Assembly: GCF_030463565.1 (NCBI RefSeq)
Contig: NC_134649.1
Coordinates: 4,785,501 to 4,849,500 of the forward strand
Direction: 5' to 3'
DNA from: Pelecanus crispus
Lineage: Eukaryota > Chordata > Aves > Pelecaniformes > Pelecanidae
DNA: 64,000 nucleotides
The position numbers and the translations under genes are program-made. Positions 1 through 10,370 of the stretch are shown here, in pieces. The notes under the pieces are model-generated. The model searched no databases and had not been told where the DNA came from. It saw only the letters and a program-made list of their open reading frames with translations. How positions within the stretch are numbered: the first letter of the stretch is position 1; the number at the start of each line of letters is the position of its first letter.

Positions 1-1844
1 ACTAGAGAAGTCTCGTATATAGGGCATGCTAAAAGTATCTGCAGGAAGATTTACTGAAAAGCAGCTAGTGGGATAGCTGCGGGCTATCAGGTTACATTTC
101 ATCTTACTGTGAATCCAAGCCTCCTTTGTCAATAAGCCTGTAAAAAAAAAAATTTCAACTAGGAGTCACTAGGAACATCTCTCAGAATGCTAAAACAGCA
201 ATAGTAGTTGAAATTTTCAAGTCTCCCATAATCCCATCTCATCTCCTGAACAAATCATTAGTCTTTTAAAGTACTTTCCTCCTATCTTGCAGGAAGCATC
301 TAAATGACTCCAGTATTCGTGAACATTAATCACTTACATTTCAAAATACAGAACTTCCAATCATTTGAACACCACATTTTACTAGTTCCTTGAAGCTACT
401 GAATTAACAGTGATAGAAACATTCATCAACAGCTTTTTTTTTTTTTTAAGGGGGGAAAAAAAAAATCATTTGACAATTATGATAACTCTTGTTGTTTCCC
501 CCCTCCCCTCAAATTTCAACTCCTATTAAACCCATGACAAAGCCTGGGGCACTTTTTTTAATTTCTCTATGTCCTTCACTGAGAACAAGTGTTCTGTATT
601 TCTATCTGATTTTGTAATATAGATTTGGTAAAATATTTTTTAAATTTCAGTTAATTCAATTGGTAAGTTTCCCATTACTTTTTTGATGGCTATTCAGGTT
701 GGCAGTTTTCATATTTGTGACAAAGACAACAACACGCAGCTACTTAAAACTGAAAAATATTCTTTGATATTCAACAATGTTATTACATGCTCTACATATT
801 CCTTGTGAATTTTTAGAGTATTTGTGTTAATAACTAGAACTTCTGCAAATATACCCATATTCCACATCTCCAATAACCAGTGAATACCTGCCTCCTCCTA
901 CTGATACATCTCTCTTCAGCCACACAAGACTTTTTCTCCTTCCCCTGCAGGAGTTCCTTAATTTAGCGCTTCCTAATGGAAATCATTAATACTTTTACCG
1001 CTGATACTTTTTTTCATAGACGAGCCCAACATCTCTCAAACCAAAGATCTTCATATATGTTTCAGTGACAAAAAGTTAAGACACCACCATTTGGAATGCG
1101 ATGAACAAAGATAAGGAGAACAACAAGAGGACAAAACAAAAAAAACCAACACCGCACAAACCACAAAACCCCTAACGCTCCGAAAGAAACACAGGAGGAT
1201 ATTAAGGAAGTCTCTCAGAGGAAATCCTTCTTCTGCACTCAAAAGCTTCAAATCCCAGAAGCCAACTAGCCAAGTTAATATGTGTATTATCAAACTCAGA
1301 CTAACAAACATAGTTTGACAGCCTATAGGCTCAAAAATTTCTGCAGAAAGCACTTTCCGTTTCTGTACACATCAAGTGAAACAGTGTATCTCTTGCCATA
1401 CCTTTTATTTTCCCCCTGTTTTACCCTGAAACCAATGGGCTTCTGAGCATAAATTTAAGACACCTGAATTGCAATTAAAAACTCATATCATTACACAATA
1501 ATTTGAAAGAGATTCAAGGGAAAATAAAAATATTTAGTTACTGAAAAATTTAGTTTATTACCCTCACTGCATGACAACATAATACAAGCACAGTGATGAT
1601 GGAACATCCCATTTTCTCAAATATTCTCAGAAGACTCGGTGCTTTGAAAGCTCACACTGGAAAAAGCAACATTTTTGAACTGCTGTATACACCAACTTAT
1701 TAGCAGTCATTCTTGTGAGCTTACAGTTTTTAGAACAGGATGCATGCAGTCATATCAGGAAGGGGGCAGTTGCTGTGAAAGAATGATACCAAAAACCAAG
1801 ATGTCCTTAATGTTGATAACCTCACACAATGTTTCTGAGCTATA

Positions 1845-1876
1845 CTATACAAGTTTTCCACTATACAAGTTTTCCA
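1845..1876. repeat. 16-bp perfect tandem duplication
   Basis: The 16-mer CTATACAAGTTTTCCA occurs twice in immediate succession (1845-1860 and 1861-1876). It looks like a recent replication-slippage duplication in non-coding DNA. Confidence 0.9.
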
Positions 1877-2856
1877 CAACAGTAAGATGGTCAATTAAAT
1901 ACAATTCAAAACATCTGGAGAAAGATGCCCACTTAAAAACACTGAGTTTTGGGTTTGGGTTTTTTTTTTTTCATATCTGAGGGGAAAAAAACCACTATTA
2001 TAACTTCTTCCTCAGCCTCCTGGACTCAAGTATTGCAGATTTTGTATGATATGGGGGGAAGTCACCTTATCCTCACACCTTTCAACGGTTCTTTAATGGA
2101 CACTGCCAAGGCAAGTCTGTTCTGCCTTTTATGACCCCTCATCCTTCTGTATACGTGTGCGTATCTGTGAGCCTCTCAAGGTTCAACTGCTTGCTTACTC
2201 TCTTCTCTTACAACTGTTTGTAATTCTTCCATATCCCATCTTTTTACAATACCTGCCTATGCATCATAAGGGATACCAAAACAATGTCCTCTGAATTCTT
2301 TCTCTCAACTCTGTATGTCAGTTATCTTCAAGAAAGATATATTTTAACAGCATAGCCACAGCACAGCTCAGTTATAGATGTGCTGGCATAATTATATAGC
2401 TAAAAGTTTAATAATTTATCCCCCTTGACTTCCCGAACATTGTAAGTGATCACAGAAAATTACAAGATCAGGCCTGTGTATGTTTGTACAGCACTCAATA
2501 CTGACACTGACCACAGCCTGCAAATATTACTGCAGGTATCAAGATGACATATCCGCTTTACATATTCTCACAGGTCTATGGTTAGCTTTCAAACAATAAA
2601 AATAACATTAGTCCAATCCATGCAATCCTAAATTACAGTGTTGGAAGCAATCTGGTTTTCAAATGAAGCTGACTTTCAAAAACACTTGAAGGGATTTAAA
2701 GTCAATGGAAAAAAACCCCTTCTTCCCCCCCTAATTATCATCATAAAAGTATCATGAGCACAAACCCATCCATTCTACACCCCACCCTTTTAGGCGATCT
2801 CCAACCACCACAGTGAAGGCAAACACATTTTTCTTCCAGTTATTTAGCAATTTATT

Positions 2857-2895
2857 AAAAAAAAAAAAAAAAAAAAAAAAAGAAAAAGAAAAAAA
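2857..2895. repeat. Poly-A simple repeat
   Basis: A run of about 25 adenines is followed by G-interrupted A tracts. It has no recognisable retroposon body in front of it, so it is called a simple low-complexity repeat and not the tail of a LINE or processed gene. Confidence 0.9.
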
Positions 2896-5800
2896 GATGC
2901 TTTGTCATTAATGCCTGGTACACAGATACTTAACTCAAAGCTAGCACCTTTCCACAACTATGCTTGGCTGGTAATTCTTAACACTTACTTTTTATCTTAC
3001 TATACTTAAAATAGACATGCAATAATACTTAATAACTACTAGTAAAATCCAGCTGAGCACAAAGCAATACAGAATGCACTTTTAAGTCTCTAGGTTGGCC
3101 CATAAGGACTTCAGCAGAATTCAAAAGCTCTTCAGGGACAGAGACAAATATAACTGGGAGACCTACCTAATTAAGCATCACTAACATTTTGAATATAAAG
3201 TAGTTAATTCCCTGAAAAATAATTCAATTAATCACACTCTTATTAAGAAGGACGTATTTTCTTCTCATCATATGGGCACGTTTGTACTGTTACAATACAC
3301 GAGGAACAAAAACCATAGTACTTTCTGTAGAAAAGGTTCTATATTCCCCTGCACCAAAATTTTGAAAAAAGACTGACCACAAAATTTAGCTGTCTTTACC
3401 TGACAGCCATTCCTGCCTAATTCTTCACTGCAGCGTCAGATTAAGGACCAAAGGAGAAAGGAAGATTACCGTACATACCATTTAAAATATTCCAACTCAG
3501 TGACTGTTTTGGTGGGGGGGAACTCAAATCTGAGGAACAGAGTTGTCTTCCAAGATACTAATTCCTCTTTAGTGTCAAATGGAAATGAGAGTATACAGTA
3601 CAAGGGTTTATGTTGCTAAAGAAAAACATATTTGAGTTAAGGATAAAGAAATCTAGAAAAATTCTCACAGACCCATTAAACATAACTCTAAACAATACAG
3701 ATGATTAAAAAAAAAAAAAAAAGAGAAGTCCCTTAATATGGAAGAAATAAAAAAAATCCCTTCCTTTCAACTCCGTAAGCAGTAACTTGAAAGATCAAGT
3801 GTTAAAATAAGAATGCACCATATGAGGGGGGTGGTAAGGGGTAGAAATCTAGATCAGATGCTTACTTTAAAATAAACAAAGCAAACTACACTATTGTGGG
3901 CTACAAACGTAACCCTCCACGGCATTATTTCTTAGCTGGTATTCTACCACAGAACACATGCTGGGGGAGGGGAGGGCAATTGTCATATTACACAGTTGAA
4001 GTCTGCTTTTAACTCTTAGTAATACTACTTTGTTCATTCATTAGATACTGTATCACTGACCTAAAAGGTATTTTGATTAGCTGCCTAAAAAAGTTGCTGA
4101 AGTCTTTTTACTGGAAGGTCAACAAAATGGGGGGTGGGGTGTCAAAAGAATGCCTTGCTATAATCTTACAGACTTCATAAGACACCAAAACCACCTTTTA
4201 AACATTCAGGGAAAGAGTCAGCTGTATTTAGTCATTTCAGGATCTGACTGTATCTTTGGAGATTTTATTCATTTCACATGATAGGAGAAAGAGTTAAACT
4301 AAACCCACATTCAGTACCACTTCAGTAACCCATTGGCTAGTCCGTTCAAATAATTACTGCATTAGCCTTTCAACACTAGCAGTAAAGCATACAAGAAAAA
4401 GAGAGGAACGGTGCACATATTTTCCCTGCTTACTTCACCAGAGCTGAAGGAATCAAATCTGAACACAAGACAACAGGCACCAAAATTCACCCGTGTTCAT
4501 CATGGACAGAGATTTTGACTTTTGTTCCATTTGATCAACTGAAGAACGTATTATTACACACGTGAAATACTATCTTTGAAATCCAAGAAATGTGAAAACT
4601 TAAATAAAGCCACTTTGTGCATTGAGAAGTTATGCAGCATATATGTCACCACATGACGTTCAAATTAATTCAAAGTGAGTTTTGTTTCAATGAGAAGGAA
4701 AAGTATTTCCCAGTGTTTTGCACACATTATCAGGCGGCTGTCATGACTGAATAGGCCCAACGCATAAGTTTTACACAGAGTCTTTAATCCCGTTGCCTTT
4801 AAAAATAAAAGTTAGGGATTTGGTGAGGTAAATAAAATGTGCTAATGTCAATTTGTAGAAAACATATTTTTTAAAAATTGACCTGAAACAGAAACATCTT
4901 TCATGCAAGGCATACCAAACTACAGTTATTACAAATTCAAGCTATTTCTTATTTAGGCAAAAAGCTTAGTTCCCAAACTAATACAGATTTACACATCACA
5001 TATCATTACACTATACTACTTTTACTACTGTTAGAGAATTAACCAGCTGTATTTTGTTATGCACGGCATGACTGAGAGCAGGCAAGGCAGCATGGCATCG
5101 TTCACAGACTTGCATGGTGCTTCTGGTCTCTCTTAAGCAGCACTTGGGCCCAGAATACACAGAATGACATCAACAAGTTATCTGAGAAACTTGGCTAACA
5201 TTCTAAAATAAACCCCGTAAAAGCTTTGCTGCCCACATTAATAACCAGTTTAAGGCAAACTGCACGCACTTCAGCTCAAATGAGGTTCCTAGATAAGATA
5301 GGTCTTCTGCCATAATAAGCCATTTTATTCTCCAGAATTACTTCAAGTTTTAATTCAGCCAAGTCTTTCTCATCTTACTATTCTGACATGGCTCAGTTCT
5401 ATAGATCAATTTACCTAGTTTCATAAAATTCAATGTTCACTTATTTCTTCATCCCTTGTTTTGCAGGGAAAGAAGCTAACGTTATGCGAAATTATAGGAA
5501 TCTAAATCCAGATAGCTAGGCATATGCAAAGCATTCTGTGGGCCCACTCATTTATAGAGGTGAGGAGTAACCACACTGGTTTAAATACGCACTTAAAAAA
5601 TGAGGCAAAACATGCATACATACAAGCTAAAGACTAATATATTTCTACTGGGGCTTACAATCTGTAAATGCCTAATCATTAGAAATGCTAGAATATTAAA
5701 ACTGGTTTAGATGAGTTGCACTGGCAGAAAGAGAGACTGCCATCTACATTAAAACTGCTCTGAAGTAGATCCCGTCCCTCTCATTGAAGGATTCTTCTCG

Positions 5801-7371
5801 TTTACTGATGATACTCCTCTACTACTACTGGTAGACTACGTCAACTACAGATTTAGAAAAGAATTATGGAAGAGAAAAATAACTAACCAGGGCACTGGGT
5901 TATTTTCCTTCCTAAATTCCAAACTGAATGCTCTCAATCAAACAAGGCTCATCTCCAACTGGCCAGCACTATTATAGTCCCTTAACATCAAGACAAATTG
6001 TTCCATTCTCTCATTTTTGTTTTGCTAGCTGAACAAAAGTATAGTATTTTAAAATATAATTTTGTAATTATGCCCTTTACTGACCAAAAGTGTTAAAATT
6101 ACATCCGTTATTACAATTCTTCTAAATTATGTAATTGAAAGACATGTCATTTTGCGTATATTCTAGCGCCCAAATGAAAAAAATAGTTTAAAAGAGGAAC
6201 CTCACACTTCTCCCCCAAATGCAAATCACTTGTTAAAGAGGAGGCAGCAGCCAGAGATTACATTCTTACATGTAAGAGGTAGACATAAACATTTTAAATA
6301 ATTTTAAAACCAGACAGTATAGATTATAGGAATGTTGCTCTGACACCTTTTGCACAGGTTGTTTAAACACTAGCTAGCAATAACAAGACAACAGAAATAT
6401 CTATTAAAATACAGACACCTAGTTCCTAAAAATGAAAAAAAGACTTGTATAAGGAACAATTATGTGTAGATGGTTAATGTAATTAAGTTTGAGAGCTTAC
6501 AGCCTTCCTTATGCTACATAAAAATTTACCAGACTGTGAAAAATAAATACTGTCTATATTACCAATTCCATACCAAACCACATTTTTTTTCCCCTTATTA
6601 CTGTCTACAAGTTATTCCTTTTTGTGGCTCCTTTGTACTTCCCAGAACCCCTTTCTCCCACTGTTCATAAGAAATTTAGTCTTTTTGGACTACGGGACAC
6701 AATGGTTTTACACTTAACACCAAAAAAATCCCTCTTCTTAAATTATCTATTTTCCTCTCTAAAACTCCAGTTTCTCAACTCTGAAATTAATCACCTGTCA
6801 AACAAGTCACTAGGGCTTAGTTTTTCTACGCAATTCCATTCTCTTCGCCACCTAGCATCTCAAAAGCAGGTAAAAATCTATTGGAAGATGCGGCTCCATA
6901 AACTCAAGGAATTTACTGTCTTTCCAGTCAGAAATAGAACAGCCTCTTTCCTTATCCTCACGACTTCTGCACAGAGCCTGCCGAACACAAACCCCTACTT
7001 GCAGTACAACACAGCTGTACCTTCAATCTTCTCCTCCTCTGGACAAAACATCCTCTAGCTTACACATTAGCGAACAGTCTCTCCTCCCATTCGCAACGCA
7101 CCTTTCTGGGGTGCACAAGCCCTTCAACCACCCCTCCCTTCCCCTCCTCCCTCCCCGACCCCCGAGCATTTTCGCTAGCCGGGCAGACTCCTAGGAGGGG
7201 GGGTATTTTTTTTTTTTGTTTTGTTTTTCAACGCGATGTTGCTTACCCAACGTGGCTGCCGAGAAGCAGGACAAAAGGTACTTCTCCTCCCCGCCTTTCC
7301 AAACACACACGCACCCCCCCCCCCCCCGCCCCCAGCAGAGAAGTTGGCCACCCAGGCGAAGACGATCTTAC

Positions 7372-7900
7372 CTCAGCGCTCCCCGAACGCCAGGGCCGCG
7401 TACCCCACCCTCTCTCCCCGGTGCACCAGCCCTCGGGCAGGCTCCGCTGGCCTGGTCCATAAATGTCCATCCTCTCCTCCAGCGAGCGGTGCAGGAAGTT
7501 CTGGAGAGGCCGCGGCCGCGGGGAGCTCGCCCACCCGCGGCACCCGCGGGACCCCGCGCCCGCCGCCCCCGCCCGCGCCCCTCCCCCGCCCGCCCCTCGC
7601 TCCAACTTCCCCGCCAGCACCCCCGCCCCGCTCCGCCGGCACGGCACGGCACGGCGCGGCGGGGGCGGCGGGGGGAACCCTCCTTCTCCTCCCTCCTTCC
7701 CCCGCCCGCCACCCGCCGCCCCTGCCGCCCGCCTCCCCCCCGCTCCTCGCCCCCGACCCTCGCCGCCGGGCTCAGGAAACGCTCCCCCACCCTCCCGCTC
7801 GCCCCCCAAAGCAGGGCCCCCCCCGCTCACTCACCCGCCCGCGTCCCCTCGCTCCCCGCCGCCGCCGCTCCTGCCTCCTCCCCGCTGAGGCTCCTCAGGA
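7372..7900 (-). other. MEF2A: Candidate first (5' UTR) exon of MEF2A; upstream limit approximate
   Basis: The minus strand reads GCGCTGAG|GTAAGATCG, a near-consensus splice donor. It puts the exon end at 7372 and the intron GT at 7371-7370. The exon lies wholly in the CpG island. Its transcription start cannot be fixed from sequence, so 7900 is only a working limit below the promoter motifs. MEF2A encodes a MADS-box transcription factor of muscle, neurons and other tissues, and its mRNAs begin with untranslated first exons, so lack of a MADS box here is expected. An ATG at 7468-7470 (minus strand, A at -3 and G at +4) opens a 33-codon frame that reaches the donor in phase 0 without a stop. 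It could be an upstream ORF. The identification rests on LRRC28-MEF2A synteny. Confidence 0.5.
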
Positions 7901-7935
7901 GACACTGACACCGGCGCACGGATACCCGCTGGGCG

Positions 7936-7945
7936 CTATTTTTGG
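7936..7945 (+). promoter_or_regulatory. MEF2/CArG-like A/T-core element
   Basis: CTATTTTTGG differs by one base from the MEF2 consensus YTA(A/T)4TAR (final A to G). It also differs by one base from an SRF CArG box CC(A/T)6GG (second C to T). It is an isolated A/T core within very GC-rich sequence, close to the ETS-type sites and the inferred first exon. Whether MEF2 or SRF binds here is inference. Confidence 0.35.
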
Positions 7946-8283
7946 GAAACAAGGCCCAACCGGGGCCGGAACTACTTCCTCTGTCACCCTCTCTCTTAGC
8001 AGCGCGGCCGTCTCCCAAGGATATCCTTCCGCTGTTTTCTCCGGGCAGCTCGGACGTCGCTGAGAGCGCTCACCCGAGCCAGCCGGGGACGGGACGAGTG
8101 GGGAAGCGCGGGGAAACACGAGGTGAACCCGGGGCTGGCAGCGCCCCGGTTTCAACATCCAGCACCGCCGGATTATTTTGTTTTACCATGGGGAGCGGCC
8201 GGGTCTACATTCTTCACCACCGGCCCAGTCCTGCGGCGCCGCGAGCCGATAGGGCAGCGCTCCGGAGTGAAGGGGCGGCAGCG

Positions 8284-8288
8284 CCAAT
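8284..8288 (+). promoter_or_regulatory. CCAAT box (NF-Y type)
   Basis: CCAATCA pentamer plus flank in the middle of the CpG island, with a second copy 129 bp to the right at 8413-8417. The spacing from neighbouring GC boxes is typical of TATA-less promoters. Confidence 0.5.
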
Positions 8289-8412
8289 CACAGCGCCCGC
8301 AAGAAGCAGAGAGGCCAACCAGAGAGGAGTTGGTGGGCGGGGCGTGAGGAAACGTGCAGGCCTTGAGTGACAGGAGGACGCGCAATCAGAGAGGCGGAGA
8401 GGGAAGCGACAG

Positions 8413-8417
8413 CCAAT
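8413..8417 (+). promoter_or_regulatory. CCAAT box (NF-Y type), second copy
   Basis: AGCCAATCAA matches the extended NF-Y consensus. It reads in the plus direction, about 80-165 bp from the two NRF1-type palindromes. Confidence 0.5.
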
Positions 8418-8491
8418 CAAAGCCGAGCGTGTGCGGGCCTCCTGCCACAGGCGGCCTTGGCCCTGCTCCCGCCTCCCCAGCCTCGGCGGGC

Positions 8492-8501
8492 GCGCATGCG
8501 C
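8492..8501. promoter_or_regulatory. NRF1 site
   Basis: Perfect palindrome GCGCATGCGC followed by A, the canonical NRF1 binding sequence. A second identical palindrome lies 77 bp to the right. Paired NRF1 sites are characteristic of CpG-island promoters, often bidirectional ones. Confidence 0.7.
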
Positions 8502-8568
8502 ACAACGGCGCCGTCGCGCCTTTGGCCGCCAGTGACGCACGTAGCCAGGCCCGCCCCGCCGGGGGGCG

Positions 8569-8578
8569 GCGCATGCGC
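8569..8578. promoter_or_regulatory. NRF1 site, second copy
   Basis: Perfect GCGCATGCGC palindrome, identical to the core at 8492-8501. It is followed closely by the G-rich repeat block. Confidence 0.7.
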
Positions 8579-8629
8579 CGGGGCGCCTGCACCGGTAGGG
8601 CGGGGCCGCGCGCCCGGGCCCAGCCGCGA

Positions 8630-8770
8630 TGTGCCGGGGGCTCCGGGGGAAGGGAAGGGCCGGGCCGCGGCGGGCGGGCTGGGGCTCCGGGGGGAGGGCT
8701 CCGGCGGGGCCCCGAGCGGGCTGGGGCTCGGGGGGAAGGGACTCCGGGGGAAGGGCTGCGGCGGGGCGGG
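8630..8770 (+). repeat. Degenerate ~42-bp G-rich tandem repeat with G-quadruplex potential
   Basis: A unit beginning GCGGGCTGGGGCTC recurs at 8674 and 8716, 42 bp apart. A more diverged copy starts near 8630. Each unit carries several runs of three to six guanines, enough for intramolecular G-quadruplexes on the plus strand. Open frames across it (for example a 60-codon ATG frame at 8629) are compositional artefacts of the Gly/Arg-rich reading. Confidence 0.6.
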
Positions 8771-10314
8771 ACGGGGCTCCGCGGCCGCCCTCTTGCCGAC
8801 CGCCGTTCTAGCCGGTCGCTACCCCTCCTGCACCCGCCCGCCATCTCGGGGCCCCGCGGCCCCCTGCCACAGCCCGCCTCCCTCCTCGGGAGGAGGAACC
8901 GGAGAGGCAAAGCCCCGCTTCTGCCGGCCCGCAGAGCTGCTTCCCCACGCTCTCTTCTCTCCAGCAAGGCGAAGCTTTGCCCTTGGGGTCCAAACTCGTG
9001 GCCTCGAGTTAGTTAAAACAAGTCTCAATAAGTGGTCCCTCAGCCTCTTGCCAGACCTGATGACTGGAGGATGCAGCAGGAGACCAACACCGGTTGCCAC
9101 CCGCGAACAGCCCAGCTGCCTGTCACCCTCACAGAAACCACCACCTCCCCACTATATATAATTTTTTTTTTCTTTCTCTGTGAAAGTCACTGCTTTATGA
9201 GGACATGAGCTCTGTCTTTGCTTTCAGGCAAGGGTGACAGTCCACCTTGGTTCCTCCTCCATCCATCACCTCACATGATCTCTGCCAGAGTTCCCATTAA
9301 TTTTGCTTTGAGTAGAAAAGACTACTTGGGAATACATAATAAAAGACATAAAATTGGCATCTTTCTCCTTCACAGAAGGCAGCAGCTGAAGGATGACCCA
9401 AAAATAAAATTTTGATGATAAAAAGATACTTGCCAAAAATCATCTGCACTCTACGGCTTCTCCAGATTTATCCTGCAAGATACCCACAGCCTCAGAGTGA
9501 AATGATGGGAGCCATTTCAAAATATGAAATCACCCATGAAGAGTGCACGTTTCTGCTTCAGGACACAAGAATCGAAGGTGCTTTCTCTGGAAAACAGAAA
9601 TCAGAGGGCATTCTCTGTGTTTGGAAGACTATATCATTAATTGAGTATAAAAAAGTAGCTCCACAAGTAGTTAGAAAAAAAGATGCAAGAAATGATGACA
9701 GAAATGCCCAACTCCCAGTGCGATAACCTCACCATTAGAAGGAAAAAGGCAGATCCTCCAAAATCATTCCCAAAAAATGAATGTAAATTTCTGTTGCCTG
9801 TTTCCAAACATTTAGCTCAAATGGAAGCAGTAATTCACAAATTTTGAAGTTCAGGATTTATAATATACAGTTTAGTTGGGATTTAAATATACAGCCAGTA
9901 AATAAGTCGAACAGCTGCTGAAACATCCACCTTTCGTTCAAAACGGAATTGCAAGAGTATGCACTTCTTACTGTGCATCTAGGAAAAAGCTAATAAGGGG
10001 TGTGAATGAAATAACAAAATACAAATAACTGCCATGTAATTGCCATCTACTATCATTTCCAAGCTGCTTGTTGCTGACCTATAATAATCAGGAAGAGATT
10101 TAAATACATACAGTTTTCTTACAATTCTCAACATGAACAGTCCACATGTCATTGATTTTTATATGAATATGGTTTATTCTCTTCTTCCTCACTATATCTA
10201 TCATCCATAATATCTGTAAGGTCTATTACTAGAATCTAATGATTAAGACCATGAAATCCTCTCGTGACAGCAATATGCTGCAAAGATGTTAGATAAAATC
10301 CTGAATTCGTTATT

Positions 10315-10370
10315 TAAGTTACAAAAGTCAGTGGGAGTCTGAGTAAGACACCAAAGCGAGGCCCGAGCAA
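10315..10370. repeat. Decayed ancient interspersed repeat fragment (CR1-like suspected)
   Basis: The string AGTCAGTGGGAGTCTGAGTA matches the AGTCAATGGGAGT...GAGTAAG pattern common in reptile and bird genomes, which I associate with old CR1-type 3' ends. The family assignment is from memory of the pattern and is weak. Confidence 0.3.

Larger units (their letters stand above)
1..7371 (-). other. MEF2A: Inferred first intron of MEF2A (non-coding, partial)
   Basis: This AT-rich stretch lies immediately downstream, on the minus strand, of the splice donor at the edge of the CpG island. If that donor belongs to MEF2A exon 1, all of this is intron 1, which is known to be very long in vertebrates, and it continues past position 1. 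No open frame here resembles a known protein, and the MADS-box coding exon of MEF2A is not present. The stretch holds a long poly-A tract (2857-2895), a 16-bp tandem duplication (1845-1876) and several cryptic splice-like signals. One is a 28-nt segment at 3400-3427 on the minus strand, flanked by a pyrimidine-rich acceptor and a CAG|GTAAAG donor. The intron label is inferred from gene order, not from coding homology. Confidence 0.5.
7240..9010. promoter_or_regulatory. CpG-island promoter (inferred MEF2A, possibly bidirectional)
   Basis: This is the only strongly GC- and CpG-rich block in the window, and it contrasts sharply with the AT-rich flanks. It contains two perfect GCGCATGCGC palindromes (NRF1-type sites, 8492-8501 and 8569-8578), two CCAATCA boxes (8284 and 8413), a GC box GGTGGGCGGGGCGTG (8332-8346), ETS-type cores (CCGGAA at 7966-7971, AGGAAGT on the minus strand at 7974-7980, CGGAAGG on the minus strand at 8025-8031) and a half CRE (TGACG, 8533-8537). 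No TATA box was seen, which suits a broad housekeeping-type promoter. The minus-strand donor at its left edge shows it drives a leftward transcript. Gene order next to LRRC28 suggests MEF2A. Divergent rightward transcription is plausible, but no rightward exon could be established. Confidence 0.8.

Noticed and set aside
7216..9161. Many long open frames on both strands (up to 280 codons), rich in Pro, Arg, Gly and Ala
   Set aside because: They arise because stop codons are rare in CpG-island DNA. They overlap in all frames and lack domains.
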